Of a DNA stretch of 64,000 nucleotides, positions 20,340 to 30,361 are shown in pieces. The DNA comes from Spongilla lacustris (taxonomy: Eukaryota > Porifera > Demospongiae > Spongillida > Spongillidae). Location: positions 6,578,613-6,642,612 of the forward strand of contig OX442437.1 in NCBI GenBank assembly GCA_949361645.1, given 5' to 3'. Position numbers and translations under genes: made by a program. A model generated the notes under the pieces. That model was not told the DNA's origin. It ran no database searches and saw nothing but the letters and a program-made list of their open reading frames with translations. How positions within the stretch are numbered: the stretch's first letter is position 1; each line of letters begins with the position of its first letter.

Positions 20340-20612
20340 CAGTACTTTTACCTCTTTATAGGTCATCTGGGTTGGAATGTGTTACACTAGGGGTGGAGTC
20401 ATTTGGTGCATGGGGAAGAACGGCAGGCCAGCTTTTTGCACAACTTGCAGTACGACTTGCAGCACATGGCAACTCCACTAAGGCTACCATGCTAAATTCA
20501 ATTTATAGCAGGCTAAGTCTCCTCTTAGTTCAAGCCGATGCCCGTGCTTTCATTGCAAAGGTCAAGGTCAATTTCAGAAGCCACACAACAATGGACCTGC
20601 TTGAAGGTTATG
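20340..20612 (+). pseudogene. Reverse transcriptase 3' remnant (non-LTR type)
   Basis: The reading VESFGAWGRTAGQLFAQLA, then a Ser/Tyr/Leu-rich stretch (SIYSRLSLLLVQADARAFIA), fits the region downstream of the catalytic core in reverse transcriptases common in sponge and other animal genomes (VETFG.WG..A, then LNS..SRL..ALVRA.A). The catalytic core itself is absent. A similar but different remnant lies at 24.95-25.40 kb. Confidence 0.6.
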
Positions 20613-20659
20613 TATTTTGGTTGTGCATGGTTTTTATTATTATTAAAGGTTATAATTAA

Positions 20660-21950
20660 TTAAACAGACGAATGCAATTAATTAAAAATGAACTATTAAA
20701 AACATTATCATGTTAATTAATTGTTTTAGACTGCAATAATGCTGACCTCGCTGTCAAGGTCTATGAATATCATGGCCTGTGGTATGAGTATTGGAAACCT
20801 AATCAATCAGTTTGCAGCAAAGCCAGAAGATAGTGTTTTGCCTCAGACGCCCCCCAGAATTCTCTACCACAATGTCTAGATGAGCATCATCCATTGAATT
20901 GGATGTTTTATATCTTATAGCTGTTCATCAGAGAGTGTCTGCAGGACAGGTTCATGACAACATTGTTACACAGTTCAGTCAGAAGAGATGCAGTGATGTC
21001 ACAGTGATGTCATGGAACTCATTGTGGCCCCCACATAAACAACTTAAAGCATGCTCCACAGTGAATGGTCTACTGCAAACACAGACTAAAGGTAGTGAAC
21101 AGGCTGCCAGCCAAATCACAGACAGAGAGCATCTAGCGCAACACCATAAGAAGACACACAGGAAGAGCAGTGCCAGTGGAATTTTCCTCAAGGGGGAGGA
21201 GTGTGCTTAAGAGGGTTGTGTGGGTATCTTTCTCCAATTTGTGGAACCACATGTTTTCTTTGCATCCTGTTAGGCCCATGCACATGACGGCTGGAAGATT
21301 GGTAATCAAATCACACGGAGGTGATGTGATTCTAATAGAAGCATTGTATTGAAATGATGAAAGATTTTTTTAAAAGTCCTCCAAAACCATATTCAATACC
21401 ATCACAAAGCCACTTCAATGTTTCAGCATCATCCGCTCAACGCACAATGGTAGGCTTTGCAGCAACACAGAAGGAAGGACTTAAAGTTGTGCTCGTGTGT
21501 AGTCTGCAAAACAATTCTTGCCTTAAAACTCTGCAGAAGTGAAGTTCTTTACATTTCAGGCCATTCAAAAATGGCTGTGCCATCCTTGCTAGAATAAACT
21601 GACCAGGTGGCACATGCTAAGGTAGAAATTTAGTCCAGGTACTTATCTCCTAGCTGGTCTCATATGAAACCTTGAGGAAAATTCCACTGGCACTGCTCTT
21701 CCTGTGTCTCATATGAAACAGGTGGTTACTAGAATGGCATACCAGTATGTGGAGGAAGTTTACTTTAAAGCAGCTAATAAAGTGATGATGCTCAGATTAG
21801 CCAATTGCCTTGTCAGTTAAACATGCTAGCAATACAATTGCATTAGTAACGCTGTCTGGTTACTTTGACAACTAAAAAGATTGGCTGGGAATTCACAACA
21901 AAAGCGTGTATTGCAGTGCTGTGTACAGTACAAGTAGTGCTATCGTCTGT
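20660..21950. other. No gene recognised; AT-rich sequence with a short inverted copy
   Basis: Only short unrelated frames. The one structured signal is a 36-bp inverted copy with flanking direct repeats (see 21658-21719). Confidence 0.5.
21658..21719. repeat. 36-bp inverted copy of 21157-21192 flanked by 13-bp direct repeats
   Basis: The 13-mer TCTCATATGAAAC occurs at 21658-21670 and again at 21707-21719. The 36 bases between them are the exact reverse complement of 21157-21192 (GAGCAGTGCCAGTGG core). Confidence 0.85.
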
Positions 21951-21952
21951 GC

Positions 21953-21954
<2 letters not shown>

Positions 21955-22003
<49 letters not shown>
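21955..22003. repeat. (GA)n microsatellite
   Basis: About 24 GA repeats directly before a G-tract element. A second GA run (22422-22455) lies directly after it, followed by TATATATATA. Confidence 0.95.
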
Positions 22004-22006
<3 letters not shown>

Positions 22007-22419
22007 AGGGCGTCCCCGGGGGGGGGGGGGGGCAAGGGGGGCATGGCCCCCCCCCCTTCGGGACTGAATGGCGCCCCCCCCCCCCCCCCCCCATTGTAAT
22101 AAAAGTTCAGCACCCTCCGCCCACTGATTGAATGACTGGATCGGCCGAGAGGGCGGACACCTCACTGATAGAATTGGCCGAAAGAGGAACCCCCCCCCCC
22201 CCCGCTCGTTGAATCGGCCGAAAGCGGACAGCACCCCCCCCCCCCCCCCCCCCCCCCCCGCTCGTTGAATCGGCCGAAAGCGGACAGCACACCCCCCCCC
22301 CCCCCCCCCCCCCGCTCGTTAAATCGGCCGAAAGCGGACAACGTATTCACGGCTGTCAAATGGCGCCCCCTTTACCCTATCCTGGCCCCCCCCCCCTTCC
22401 AGAAAAGCTGGGGGCGCCC

Positions 22420-22421
<2 letters not shown>
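22004..22421. mobile_element. G/C-tract element with GGGCGTCCC / GGGCGCCC ends
   Basis: A 418-bp block starting AAGGGCGTCCCCGG and ending GGGGGCGCCCATG. It contains three tandem modules of TTGAATCGGCCGAAAGCGGA separated by C runs of 14-34 bases. A second copy in opposite orientation lies at 35141-35465. Both lie next to GA- or gene-derived sequence. No coding capacity. I call it a non-autonomous repeat; the class is unknown. Confidence 0.6.
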
Positions 22422-22457
<36 letters not shown>

Positions 22458-22479
22458 TATATATATCTCTCTAGTCTCG

Positions 22480-22883
22480 TGCCCAGACCATTATCGCAAT
22501 GTTTTTCCCATGCAGAGCAACACGTAACCATGTTTATTGTTTATGATTTTTAAAAACGCGTGACTCTTATATTTTGCTGGCAATAAGAAATAATCCATAA
22601 TGCCATCACTCGCGAAGCAAAGAAAGAAAGCTTTGTTGGCGTGGCTGAAGATTGGTGCTATTGTTTGGAGCGTGTTCTTAGCTAGTACAACCGCATGTGC
22701 TTTGAGAGGCCATAGATAATAGAGTAGAAGCCAAGCAGCCGCCTTAGGATTAGTAGAAACACCTAACCTCCTGGACCTTCTCTTTAGAGCACACCAAAAG
22801 GCACAGCAGTCATCAGTTGTATAACATGACAGTTGTTGTAATTCATCCGCAGCTGCGATGCATTGGGTCTGGGCACGAGACAG
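22480..22883. mobile_element. Putative TIR element, about 400 bp
   Basis: The left end TAGTCTCGTGCCCAGACC at 22480 is matched by the inverted GGTCTGGGCACGAGAC ending at about 22881. The ends are variants of the TAGTCTCGTACCCAGAC termini found elsewhere in the window. I see no clear target duplication or transposase. Confidence 0.5.
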
Positions 22884-23258
22884 GAGCCCCTCGCCATGTC
22901 TATTGGCGCTTCGTGGAATATAGACATTTTTCTTCTTCATACGTTTTACGCACGAGGACCCCTCTCGACCTGCAATCAACAGGGCTTATACACATGCGTA
23001 CTGGTTCTGATTGATCATTTGCGCATGCGCCTATGAATTCATTTATATTTTATATTATTTTAGGTACTTGAATTTTAATAGTATATACTACCACATATTA
23101 TAGTATGTCATATGGCTTTCTCTTTCAAAATGCAACGTGGGGCCCCCTCCCCCCCCTTTTTTTTTCAATTAAAGTTACTCCGATGGTTTGTACAGTCTGC
23201 AAGAACCATCCATGCGGCGTATACCTTGATTACATTCCTATGAGTTGAGACCAGTCAG

Positions 23259-23265
23259 TATAAAA
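23259..23265 (+). promoter_or_regulatory. Probable TATA box of the Ig-domain gene
   Basis: TATAAAA lies 57 bases before the start codon at 23322, a plausible core promoter position if the 5' UTR is short. Confidence 0.45.
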
Positions 23266-23321
23266 TCCTCTACATGATCAACTTACGGTTTAATACCAAC
23301 GTGATAGTTCTCTAGCGGGTC

Positions 23322-24080
23322 ATGCACCGTACTGGAAGAGCAGGAATATTTTGCCACTTCATCTGTGTTACATGGTTATGCACCGGCAGAGGTGAGCCCA
23401 GCGAATGATCACAGTGCGCATGCCGGCAAAAAAAAAAAACAATGTGCATCGGTTGCTTTATTTGGATTACATTCTATCACAGGAACCGTTGCTCAGATTG
23501 CCCAACAACCTAGCTCACAGTCAGTTTTGGCGGGAGCAACAGCGGTGTTCAACTGCTCTCTGCCTTGCTCCGGCAACCCAATTCCAGTCACGTGGTACCT
23601 AACTATGCCGGACACTGGACGGAGTATCGCCATATCCCAGTACACGTCCTTCAGTCAGGTCAAGGCGATCTACGGAATAGAACTATCCAGGAGCAGCGTG
23701 GACGAGTGTTCTGTGGGAGGGTACCGTGTAGAACAGCTGGCGGTCAACAGACCCAGCAGGCAGCTCAACCTAATGCCAGTTCAATGCGCCGCGCTGTGCT
23801 TCGACTCATGTCCGTGCAGCTCCGTGCAAGTGTATTTCAGCAAATACGCGTTACTTCTTGTGTCAGGTAAATTGCTGCTTGTTTTACGTCGCATGGTCAC
23901 TGTTTGATTTCCTCTACAGATCCTCCTGCTAGTTCACCCGCCCGCGTCCAATCGACCGCGATATCAATTACGGTCACGCCCACCCGGTGTATCGTACAGA
24001 CGAGCTCAACGACTCCGACCTCAATCCCCACCTCCATCTTCTCATCTCCGGCTTCCATCTCCACATTTCCTACACCATGA
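23322..24080 (+). CDS. Small secreted Ig-like domain protein with Ser/Thr/Pro-rich tail
   Basis: Three exons (23322-23391, 23483-23866, 23920-24080) join in phase to a 204-residue protein. Exon 1 gives a short basic start followed by a hydrophobic core (GIFCHFICVTWLC), a likely signal peptide. Exon 2 encodes one Ig-like domain: QPSSQSVLAGATAVFNCSL with the B-strand Cys, TWYLT in place of the core Trp strand, and a Cys-rich F-strand region (QCAALCFDSCPCSS). Exon 3 encodes a Ser/Thr/Pro-rich tail (TTPTSIPTSIFSSP) and ends at TGA without a membrane segment, so the product may be secreted, or the real transcript may splice onward. Splice sites are canonical. Function unknown; single-Ig secreted proteins in sponges are often self/non-self or adhesion candidates (inference only). 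Confidence 0.7.
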
Positions 24081-24329
24081 TTTACTACTCGACACATTTC
24101 GACATGATTAAATTATTCCCATATTTAAAATGGTCTAGTATTTGAATAGTAGTCGGCATTGCGTAACAAATGTAACTCTTCAAAGAAGAAATACTTTGTG
24201 TACAGGCCTTTTCATAATCAAATATTTATACCATCTGTGTATACTTAAAAAGGCAATTCCGTATTGGACATTACTGTGCACCAGCTTTTTCTTACATACA
24301 TTACATTTTGAACATGCTGTCCCAAGAAT

Positions 24330-24352
24330 TACCTGGGGGGGGGGGGGGGGGG
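24330..24352 (+). repeat. Poly-G tract
   Basis: A G run of about 17 nt within otherwise AT-rich sequence without genes between 24081 and 24900. Confidence 0.7.
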
Positions 24353-24939
24353 AGGATCTGCTATATTGCTTACTGCAAATGGTCTGTTGCCAAAATTAGA
24401 AACTGGCAATATGAGCCACAGGTGCCCTAGGTATAAGCACCTTTGATGATCAGGAGGTGGCTTATGCCCATTTGCCATGGAAGGCTACTCAGTATTATTT
24501 AAAGGTACTTTTTTTTTTTTTAAATTGCTGCTTGATTGATAGTTAATTATTTTGATGCTACATTCATTTTTGCGCCTTCAGCCATAACTGCAAACATATC
24601 AAAATGTTAGTAGGTACACTGTATACCTCATATATTAAGGTACACTGTGTACCTCTCAAGGAGATGAGCTTCTATTTTTATTTTTAAATCAGTTTGGAAT
24701 TCAATATGCAAAGCATTTGAAGAATGTCACGATGAGATGATAAACAATTCTGACCAAGCAACTGGCAATGCCGCAAGTCAGAACAGAGGGATAAATCGTA
24801 ATACCTAACAGTGTTATAAGTAGGTTTTTCATTGATTTGTTATAGAATTTTCCATGCATTGAAATATCATAAGGAAACATTACAAACTAACTATTTTTAA
24901 AAAAAAAGTTATAGAAAATTCTTCCACTGCATCCTGGCC

Positions 24940-25400
24940 CACAGAGCCCATAACAGAAGCGGCATTTCCTTGTTGTACTGCAACTGATAGCCCTTGTAGC
25001 AAATATGCACTCTCCCGATGTCTGTTTAAGGCAATGGCCAAGCTCCTTGAGAAATTTTAAAGTCTCTGACCCAAAAACTCCTGATGTCTCAATGGCTATG
25101 GGTGTGAATATATGGCTGTGGTCCAGGTGTGCTCTGCTTGGCTGGCCACTCCTCCAGCCTCTGTGGCTGCAATAGCTGAGTAGGACGGAGCATATGTATC
25201 AGGGTAGGTGGCATCCCACAAGGAGCTTACCACACTGCCAGGGTACCATGGTAATCCCATCAGGTCTTTTCCCGTCAGCACAGAAAAGGCTAGAAGGCTC
25301 CAAACGAGATGTAATCCTAGCAGCAGTCATGGCCCTGTGGATTATGTCATTAACAGAGGCATGTCGATCTTTTTCAGCAACTAAGGCCATGAACAGCTAA
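24940..25400 (-). pseudogene. Reverse transcriptase 3' remnant, frameshifted
   Basis: Minus-strand fragments in different frames read in order: GKRPDGITMVPWQCGKLLV, then WDATYPDTYAPSYSAIAAT, then IAIETSGVFGSETLKFLKEL. This is the order of conserved motifs after the catalytic core in non-LTR-type reverse transcriptases of invertebrates (PDG.T..PW..G..LVWD.T..DT, then VETSG..G..A..F...L). At least one frameshift separates them, so it is dead. Confidence 0.7.
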
Positions 25401-25725
25401 ATCGGTCACTTCACAATGCATTTGTTTGTTAATTGCGTGAATGACTGTGTGAAATGTGATATTTTAATGACGTCATCCACAACCTTCAGAACAAAACGTC
25501 TGCCTTCTTAATGACATTAAAATGTGTTGTATCTTTCCCAACTCGTCCAGAAGAATCTTTAATATATTATTAGGATTATTATATTAATAGCTCTACAATA
25601 TGGAACATGTTAATAATTCAATGCTGCATTCTTTCCAAAGTATATCATTTGCCACAGATGGGATGAGAATGTGTCTGTGGCAATTTGTCACCAAACGTCA
25701 ATAATATTTCCATCAGGTAGAGTAG

Positions 25726-26127
25726 CATAGGCGTCCGCTCATATATTTTCAGGGGGGGGGGGGGGCAACATAGATTAAGAACTCAACCAGGGGGAGGGGG
25801 ATGTGCCCCCTCCCGCACTAAGCTCTCTATCAGTCTATGCTTGCAATATACGGGTCTAGGATTTCGCCCCTAGCAAGGGAGAGCTGCAGGCTCTCCGATG
25901 GGTCATGGGGTCTGGGGCAGAGCCGACATAATTGCATAGTAACATGCTAAAAACAGAGAGAATCGCAAATACGAATAGACTTTCCTGTAGTCTTGCAAGC
26001 CGTCGTAATTGAATGGCATACCGGGGGGAGGGGCATCTCGGCCCCAGGATCCTGATTCCCACAGCTGCGGAAGAATTACATCACTGCTATGTGATGTAAT
26101 CCATCCGCAAAATCAGGGTCTGGGGCC

Positions 26128-26164
<37 letters not shown>

Positions 26165-26190
26165 CTTGCCCCATCAAGCGGACGCCTATG
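25726..26190. mobile_element. 465-bp non-autonomous element with CATAGGCGTCCGCT termini
   Basis: The left end CATAGGCGTCCGCTC (25726-25740) is mirrored by AGCGGACGCCTATG (26177-26190). Inside are G runs just within each end (25754 and 26131-26160, about 30 nt) and an inner inverted pair around GATGTAATCCATCCGCA and TGCGGAAGAATTACATC. No reading frame of note. MITE-like. Confidence 0.7.
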
Positions 26191-26419
26191 ACAGTAGGCA
26201 ATGCATACGCTAGCTACAACGATCGGGGCTGGGGACATCATATAGATGCGTATTATTGTGATCCAATACATGTACAAAACTGCCTTCGGGTAAAACCACC
26301 AACTACTATTAATTAAAATAAATCGATAGATTTAATAGAAAAAAGTAATAATAATTTAGCGAATGAGTGATTAAGAGCGTTGAAGCAGCTGTTGTTTAGG
26401 TGACTAGGAACAAGTGGGG

Positions 26420-26506
26420 ATGTATGCTAGAGGTGGCTACCGTGATATCGATAGCTCACAAGGTCGTGGTGATGGAGGGCGTGGCCACAGCAGGGGTTTT
26501 CGCTCG
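26420..26506 (+). CDS. First exon of an RG-rich protein, cut by a duplication junction
   Basis: ATG opens an Arg/Gly-rich stretch (MYARGGYRDIDSSQGRGDGG, then RGHSRGFRS) of 29 codons, typical of RGG-box or PIWI/RNA-binding protein N-termini. The sequence then abruptly becomes the Cactin-intron minisatellite at 26507, with stop after LTLAM. No other exons are seen. Probably the 5' end of a gene broken by insertion of the Cactin segment. The parent gene is not identified. Confidence 0.4.
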
Positions 26507-28858
26507 CTTACCCTAGCCATGTGAGCTTACCCTAGTCATGTGACCTTACCCTAGCCATGTGTGCTTTAAGCTGTTGAAGCAAAGCCTCCCAATATCCAAT
26601 ATCTGTTCCACCATCCCCCCCTCTTAGTTTCTTCTCCACCTGCTCCTCCAAGGCTACCAGCTGCCCATACTAGTTTGAAAAAGGAGGCAGGTCAGACATA
26701 AGAGCTGCATGAGACAGTGTGACTTACTGTCTTTCCTCGGAGTATGGATGAAATGTCTGTCACCACAGCTGTGTTAATTCCATCCCTTCTTTCTGCTCCT
26801 CTTGGCCCTGCGAAGGAGACCACCACATAGCCAGGTCTTAACACATAGCCAGGCCGTAACACATAGCCAGGTCTTAACACATAGCCAGGCCTTAACACAC
26901 AGCCAGGCCTTAACACATAGCCAGGCCTTAATCCTTAATGCACCATCACAAAGCTATGATGTGTGCAGTACCCGATTTGGCCTGGTTCAACCTTCTAAGC
27001 TTCTGAAGTTCATCTTCACACACAGTAGTAATATCTTATTTAGGTGGGGGGGTGGGGGGGGGGGGGGGGGAGAAGGAGGAAGAGAAGAAGGGATTAAGAC
27101 AAAGGAACATGGGGTGAGGCCAGAGTTCTCCTCACCTTCCAAAACTCCAGATGAGTGTCCTTCTCCAGTTCACCATAGACATGTATGTCTTCTAGGAGGT
27201 CCTCCAGGTCAAGCATGTTAAGACCCTATGAGAGTGGGTGTGGGTGTAATTGTGGGTGCAATATGTGTGGGTGTAATGTGTGTGGGTGTAGCCCTCCCCT
27301 GTAGCCCCCCAACAAAGGCTCCCCTGTAGCCCCCCAACAAAGGCTCCCCTGTTGCCCCCCAACAAAGGCTCCCCTGTAGCCCCCCAACAAAGACTCCCCT
27401 GTAGCCCCCCAACAAAGGCTCCCCTGTAGCCCCCCAACAAAGGCTCCCCTGTAGCCCCCCAACAAAGACTCCCCTGTAGCCCCCCAACAAAGGCTCCCCT
27501 GTAGCTCCCCAACAAAGGCTCCCCGGTAGCCCCCCAACAAAGGCTCCCCTGTAGCCCCCCAACAAAGGCACTGGTCCCCCAATAGCCAATAGTGGTTTAA
27601 CCCATTGCTAACCCTGAGGAGGTGGTAGGGCTCTTGCAATTCAATATCCATGTCCTCCTCCGTTGTGTTTACATACTTAGCCAGCAGGTCAATTGGTTTA
27701 GCTTTAAAATGAGAGTGCCTTTTTATTGATATATTTTTAACATCCTAAATTTAGGTAGTCTCCCTTACCTCGTCCACTTTCAATTCTTAGCTGCGATCTG
27801 AGCTTTGCTTGCTCTAGGTGGAACTGGTGAGGTTATAAGGTAAGGAGATGAGTAGGTGTGATAGGGAGGGGAAGGAAGGGAGAAGAAGAGATTAGTGCAG
27901 CGTGCTTTAACCCCTTGTCTACAACTCACAGTGTCTTCATGACCTTCCCAGTCCTTGAACATCTCAGCCTCCTTCATTCGTTGGAGAAGACTCTGCAGGT
28001 AGGAGGAGGTACAAGAGGAGTGGTATAGGAGGGAGAGGGGGTGCTTCTACTAACCATCTCCTCTTCTCTCGCTTCCCTTTCCTTTTCCCTCTCCTACGTG
28101 CATCACGAAGGACACATGACTCCTCTCCCCTACCCCCCCCCCCCCCCCGCTGCACTTACAATTCTCCTCTTCTTAACCTTCTCCAACTCCCTCCTCATCT
28201 CATCTTGACGTCTCTTCTCCTCCCTTTCCACATCCTTCTCTGTGAGGTTCCTTGTGGTCACCTCATGTTCCCGTTCCCGTTTCTAATAGGAGGGGGTGTG
28301 GTAGGGGTGTAGTAGAGGTTTTGGTAGGTTGCTCTGTTTTGTGTACCTTGTGCCAGACAAACGTATCCAATAGATGCTCATCACCAAAAGGATTGTCTGC
28401 GTTTGTATATCCCTTCATAATTGAGCAGCACGTGATGCAGCAACAATAGTAAGTTACCATATATTCTTGGTCCCAGCCCATCTTCTCCCGTTTCTTCCTC
28501 TCCTTAGCTTCCTACTTTGCAAGCCGCCTAGCTCGCTTCTCCTCTGGGGTCTCTTGCGCTTTCAACATCTCTTTCTGCTTCCTAATCGACGAATTTGCAA
28601 GCTGTTTATCATACCAACAATCTCGAATTTCGCGGACCGTTTCTCGTCTAACGCCTTCTCTTTCTCGGCTTCTTTTTCTTTCCTTTTACGGTCATCCCGT
28701 TCTCGTGAGCGCGAACGAGACCTGGAAGAATATGGCGACAAGGAGCGTTGATGACGTCCACGTCTCCTCTCGAGAGAGCGGGAGCGGGTAGACATTCGTA
28801 TAAATTATAAATTAACCGCTAATTCTAATATAGCGGTACTAGGCGTGGCGAAATATAA
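26507..28858 (-). pseudogene. Truncated, stop-containing duplicate of the 5' half of Cactin
   Basis: Homologous to about 17270-19978 including exons, introns and the promoter-proximal sequence. The copy starts with the Arg/Ser-rich first exon (ATG at 28795) and runs through exons for GYTNADNPFGDEHLL, the coiled coil, AKPIDLLAKYVN and DLEDLLEDIHVYG to GYWEALLQQLK, then stops at 26507 inside the intron minisatellite. The conserved C-terminal half is missing. In exon 2 the codon AAG of LAKKEAKER is TAG here (28512-28514). The satellites have contracted relative to the original. Exon identity is very high, so the duplication is recent. Confidence 0.9.
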
Positions 28859-29005
28859 GCAGTCTTTGTGCAGCACTGTCCAAAAATAAATAAATCCCTG
28901 GCATTTCCAACCGCGAAAGGCTTTCTAGCATTAACGAAGGCATATTTGAATCAGAGTTATATGGCGGATACATATATAGATGCGATACACTGTGCAGCTG
29001 GAACT

Positions 29006-29126
29006 TAGTCTCGTACCCAGACCCACCATGACGTAAGCGTTTATCGCTTACAGTATAAACACTACGACAGTGTTTATACTGTAAGCGATAAACGCTTACG
29101 TCATGGTGGGTCTGGGTACGAGACTA
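29006..29126. mobile_element. 121-bp foldback element with 9-bp target duplication
   Basis: Almost perfect palindrome: TAGTCTCGTACCCAGACCC on the left, complement on the right ending GGGTACGAGACTA, with inner arms around TGACGTAAGCGTTTATCGC. It is flanked by the 9-mer GCTGGAACT at 28997-29005 and 29127-29135. The 9-bp duplication suggests a Mutator-like mobilising enzyme. Confidence 0.88.
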
Positions 29127-29684
29127 GCTGGAACTAGGAGTGGCCGTAGCGACTGGTCATGATGTCTATACGAGCCAGCTCATCTTATTCAAAAAGTCTC
29201 CAATACCTTAAAACACCATTATCGATGACGGCGCTCCAAGGCTCCGTCTTTCACGTGCAAGCTGCCAAGCTCACTCAAATCTGTTCCACAAGCCACGCCA
29301 ACACGACCATAGGCATATCATAATAGAAGTCTGGGGACTGTTATCTAAGCGTGATTGCTAAATAAGCTGTTAACCACGATACATGTAACTACCCATGATC
29401 GATCCCTTCCAAGAATCGGTGATGATGATGCCTAGTGATATTGCGTCACGTTCGCCGACTTTTGCGCCTTCCAGTAAATGGATGTTCAGTTACGGTCGGA
29501 ATCGCCGACAGCTAGCTTGACAGAGTCTGACATACCGGGAGCCTTTTTTCACTGGTAACCGCTGTGGTATTTACGCCTGCCACAGTGGCGGATCCCCCCC
29601 CGCCAAATAGAAAATAGCTAAGGGGCGGTGCCTTACAGTATGTGCGAAAACGATTAAATGTACAGCGCAAGGCACAGGCTGCAG

Positions 29685-29884
29685 NNNNNNNNNNNNNNNN
29701 NNNNNNNNNNNNNNNNNNNNNNNNNNNNNNNNNNNNNNNNNNNNNNNNNNNNNNNNNNNNNNNNNNNNNNNNNNNNNNNNNNNNNNNNNNNNNNNNNNNN
29801 NNNNNNNNNNNNNNNNNNNNNNNNNNNNNNNNNNNNNNNNNNNNNNNNNNNNNNNNNNNNNNNNNNNNNNNNNNNNNNNNNNNN
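29685..29884. other. Assembly gap, 200 N
   Basis: A 200-N run of the length used for unsized scaffold gaps. Left of it is single-copy-like sequence; right of it is the GACATCATATGGGG satellite. The 5' end of the coiled-coil gene may be lost here. Confidence 0.99.
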
Positions 29885-30082
29885 GCATCATATGGGGACA
29901 TCATATGGGGACATCATATGGGGACATCATATGGGGACATCATATGGGGACATCATATGGGGACATCATATGGGGGCATCATATGGGGACATCATATGGT
30001 GACATCATATGGGGACATCATATGTGGACATCATATGGGGACATCATATGGGGACATCATATGGGGACATCATATGTGGACA
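29885..30082. repeat. 14-bp minisatellite GACATCATATGGGG (array 1)
   Basis: About 14 copies with GTGG and GGGG variants, starting at the assembly gap. It is followed by a CCTCCTCCTCC / CTCCTAGGACCTCCTC region. The same order recurs at 32413-32940. Confidence 0.95.
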
Positions 30083-30361
30083 TCCCTGCACCTCCTCCTC
30101 CTCCTCCACCTCCTAGGACCTCCTCCTCCTCCCCCCTCCACCTCCTAGGACCTCCTCCTCCCTCCCCCTCCTCCTCCTAGGACCTCCTCCTCCACCTCCT
30201 AGGACCTCCTCCCCCTCCTCCTCCTCCATCAAGGTAGGTGTGTCCATGTACCAGGAAGTCTGGGGGGGGGGGGGGGGTGGGTTGTTACGCAGAGTATTTA
30301 CTTAATACGTGGCCAAGTATCACATGTAATGATTAGTGCTTTGTGCACATCTGTGCTGCAG

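Noticed and set aside
22491..22979. A 162-codon minus-strand frame
   Set aside because: Coincides with a TIR-bounded non-coding element; no domain pattern recognised.
29512..30180. Reading frames spanning the N run
   Set aside because: The N stretch is an unsized gap; continuity through it is meaningless.
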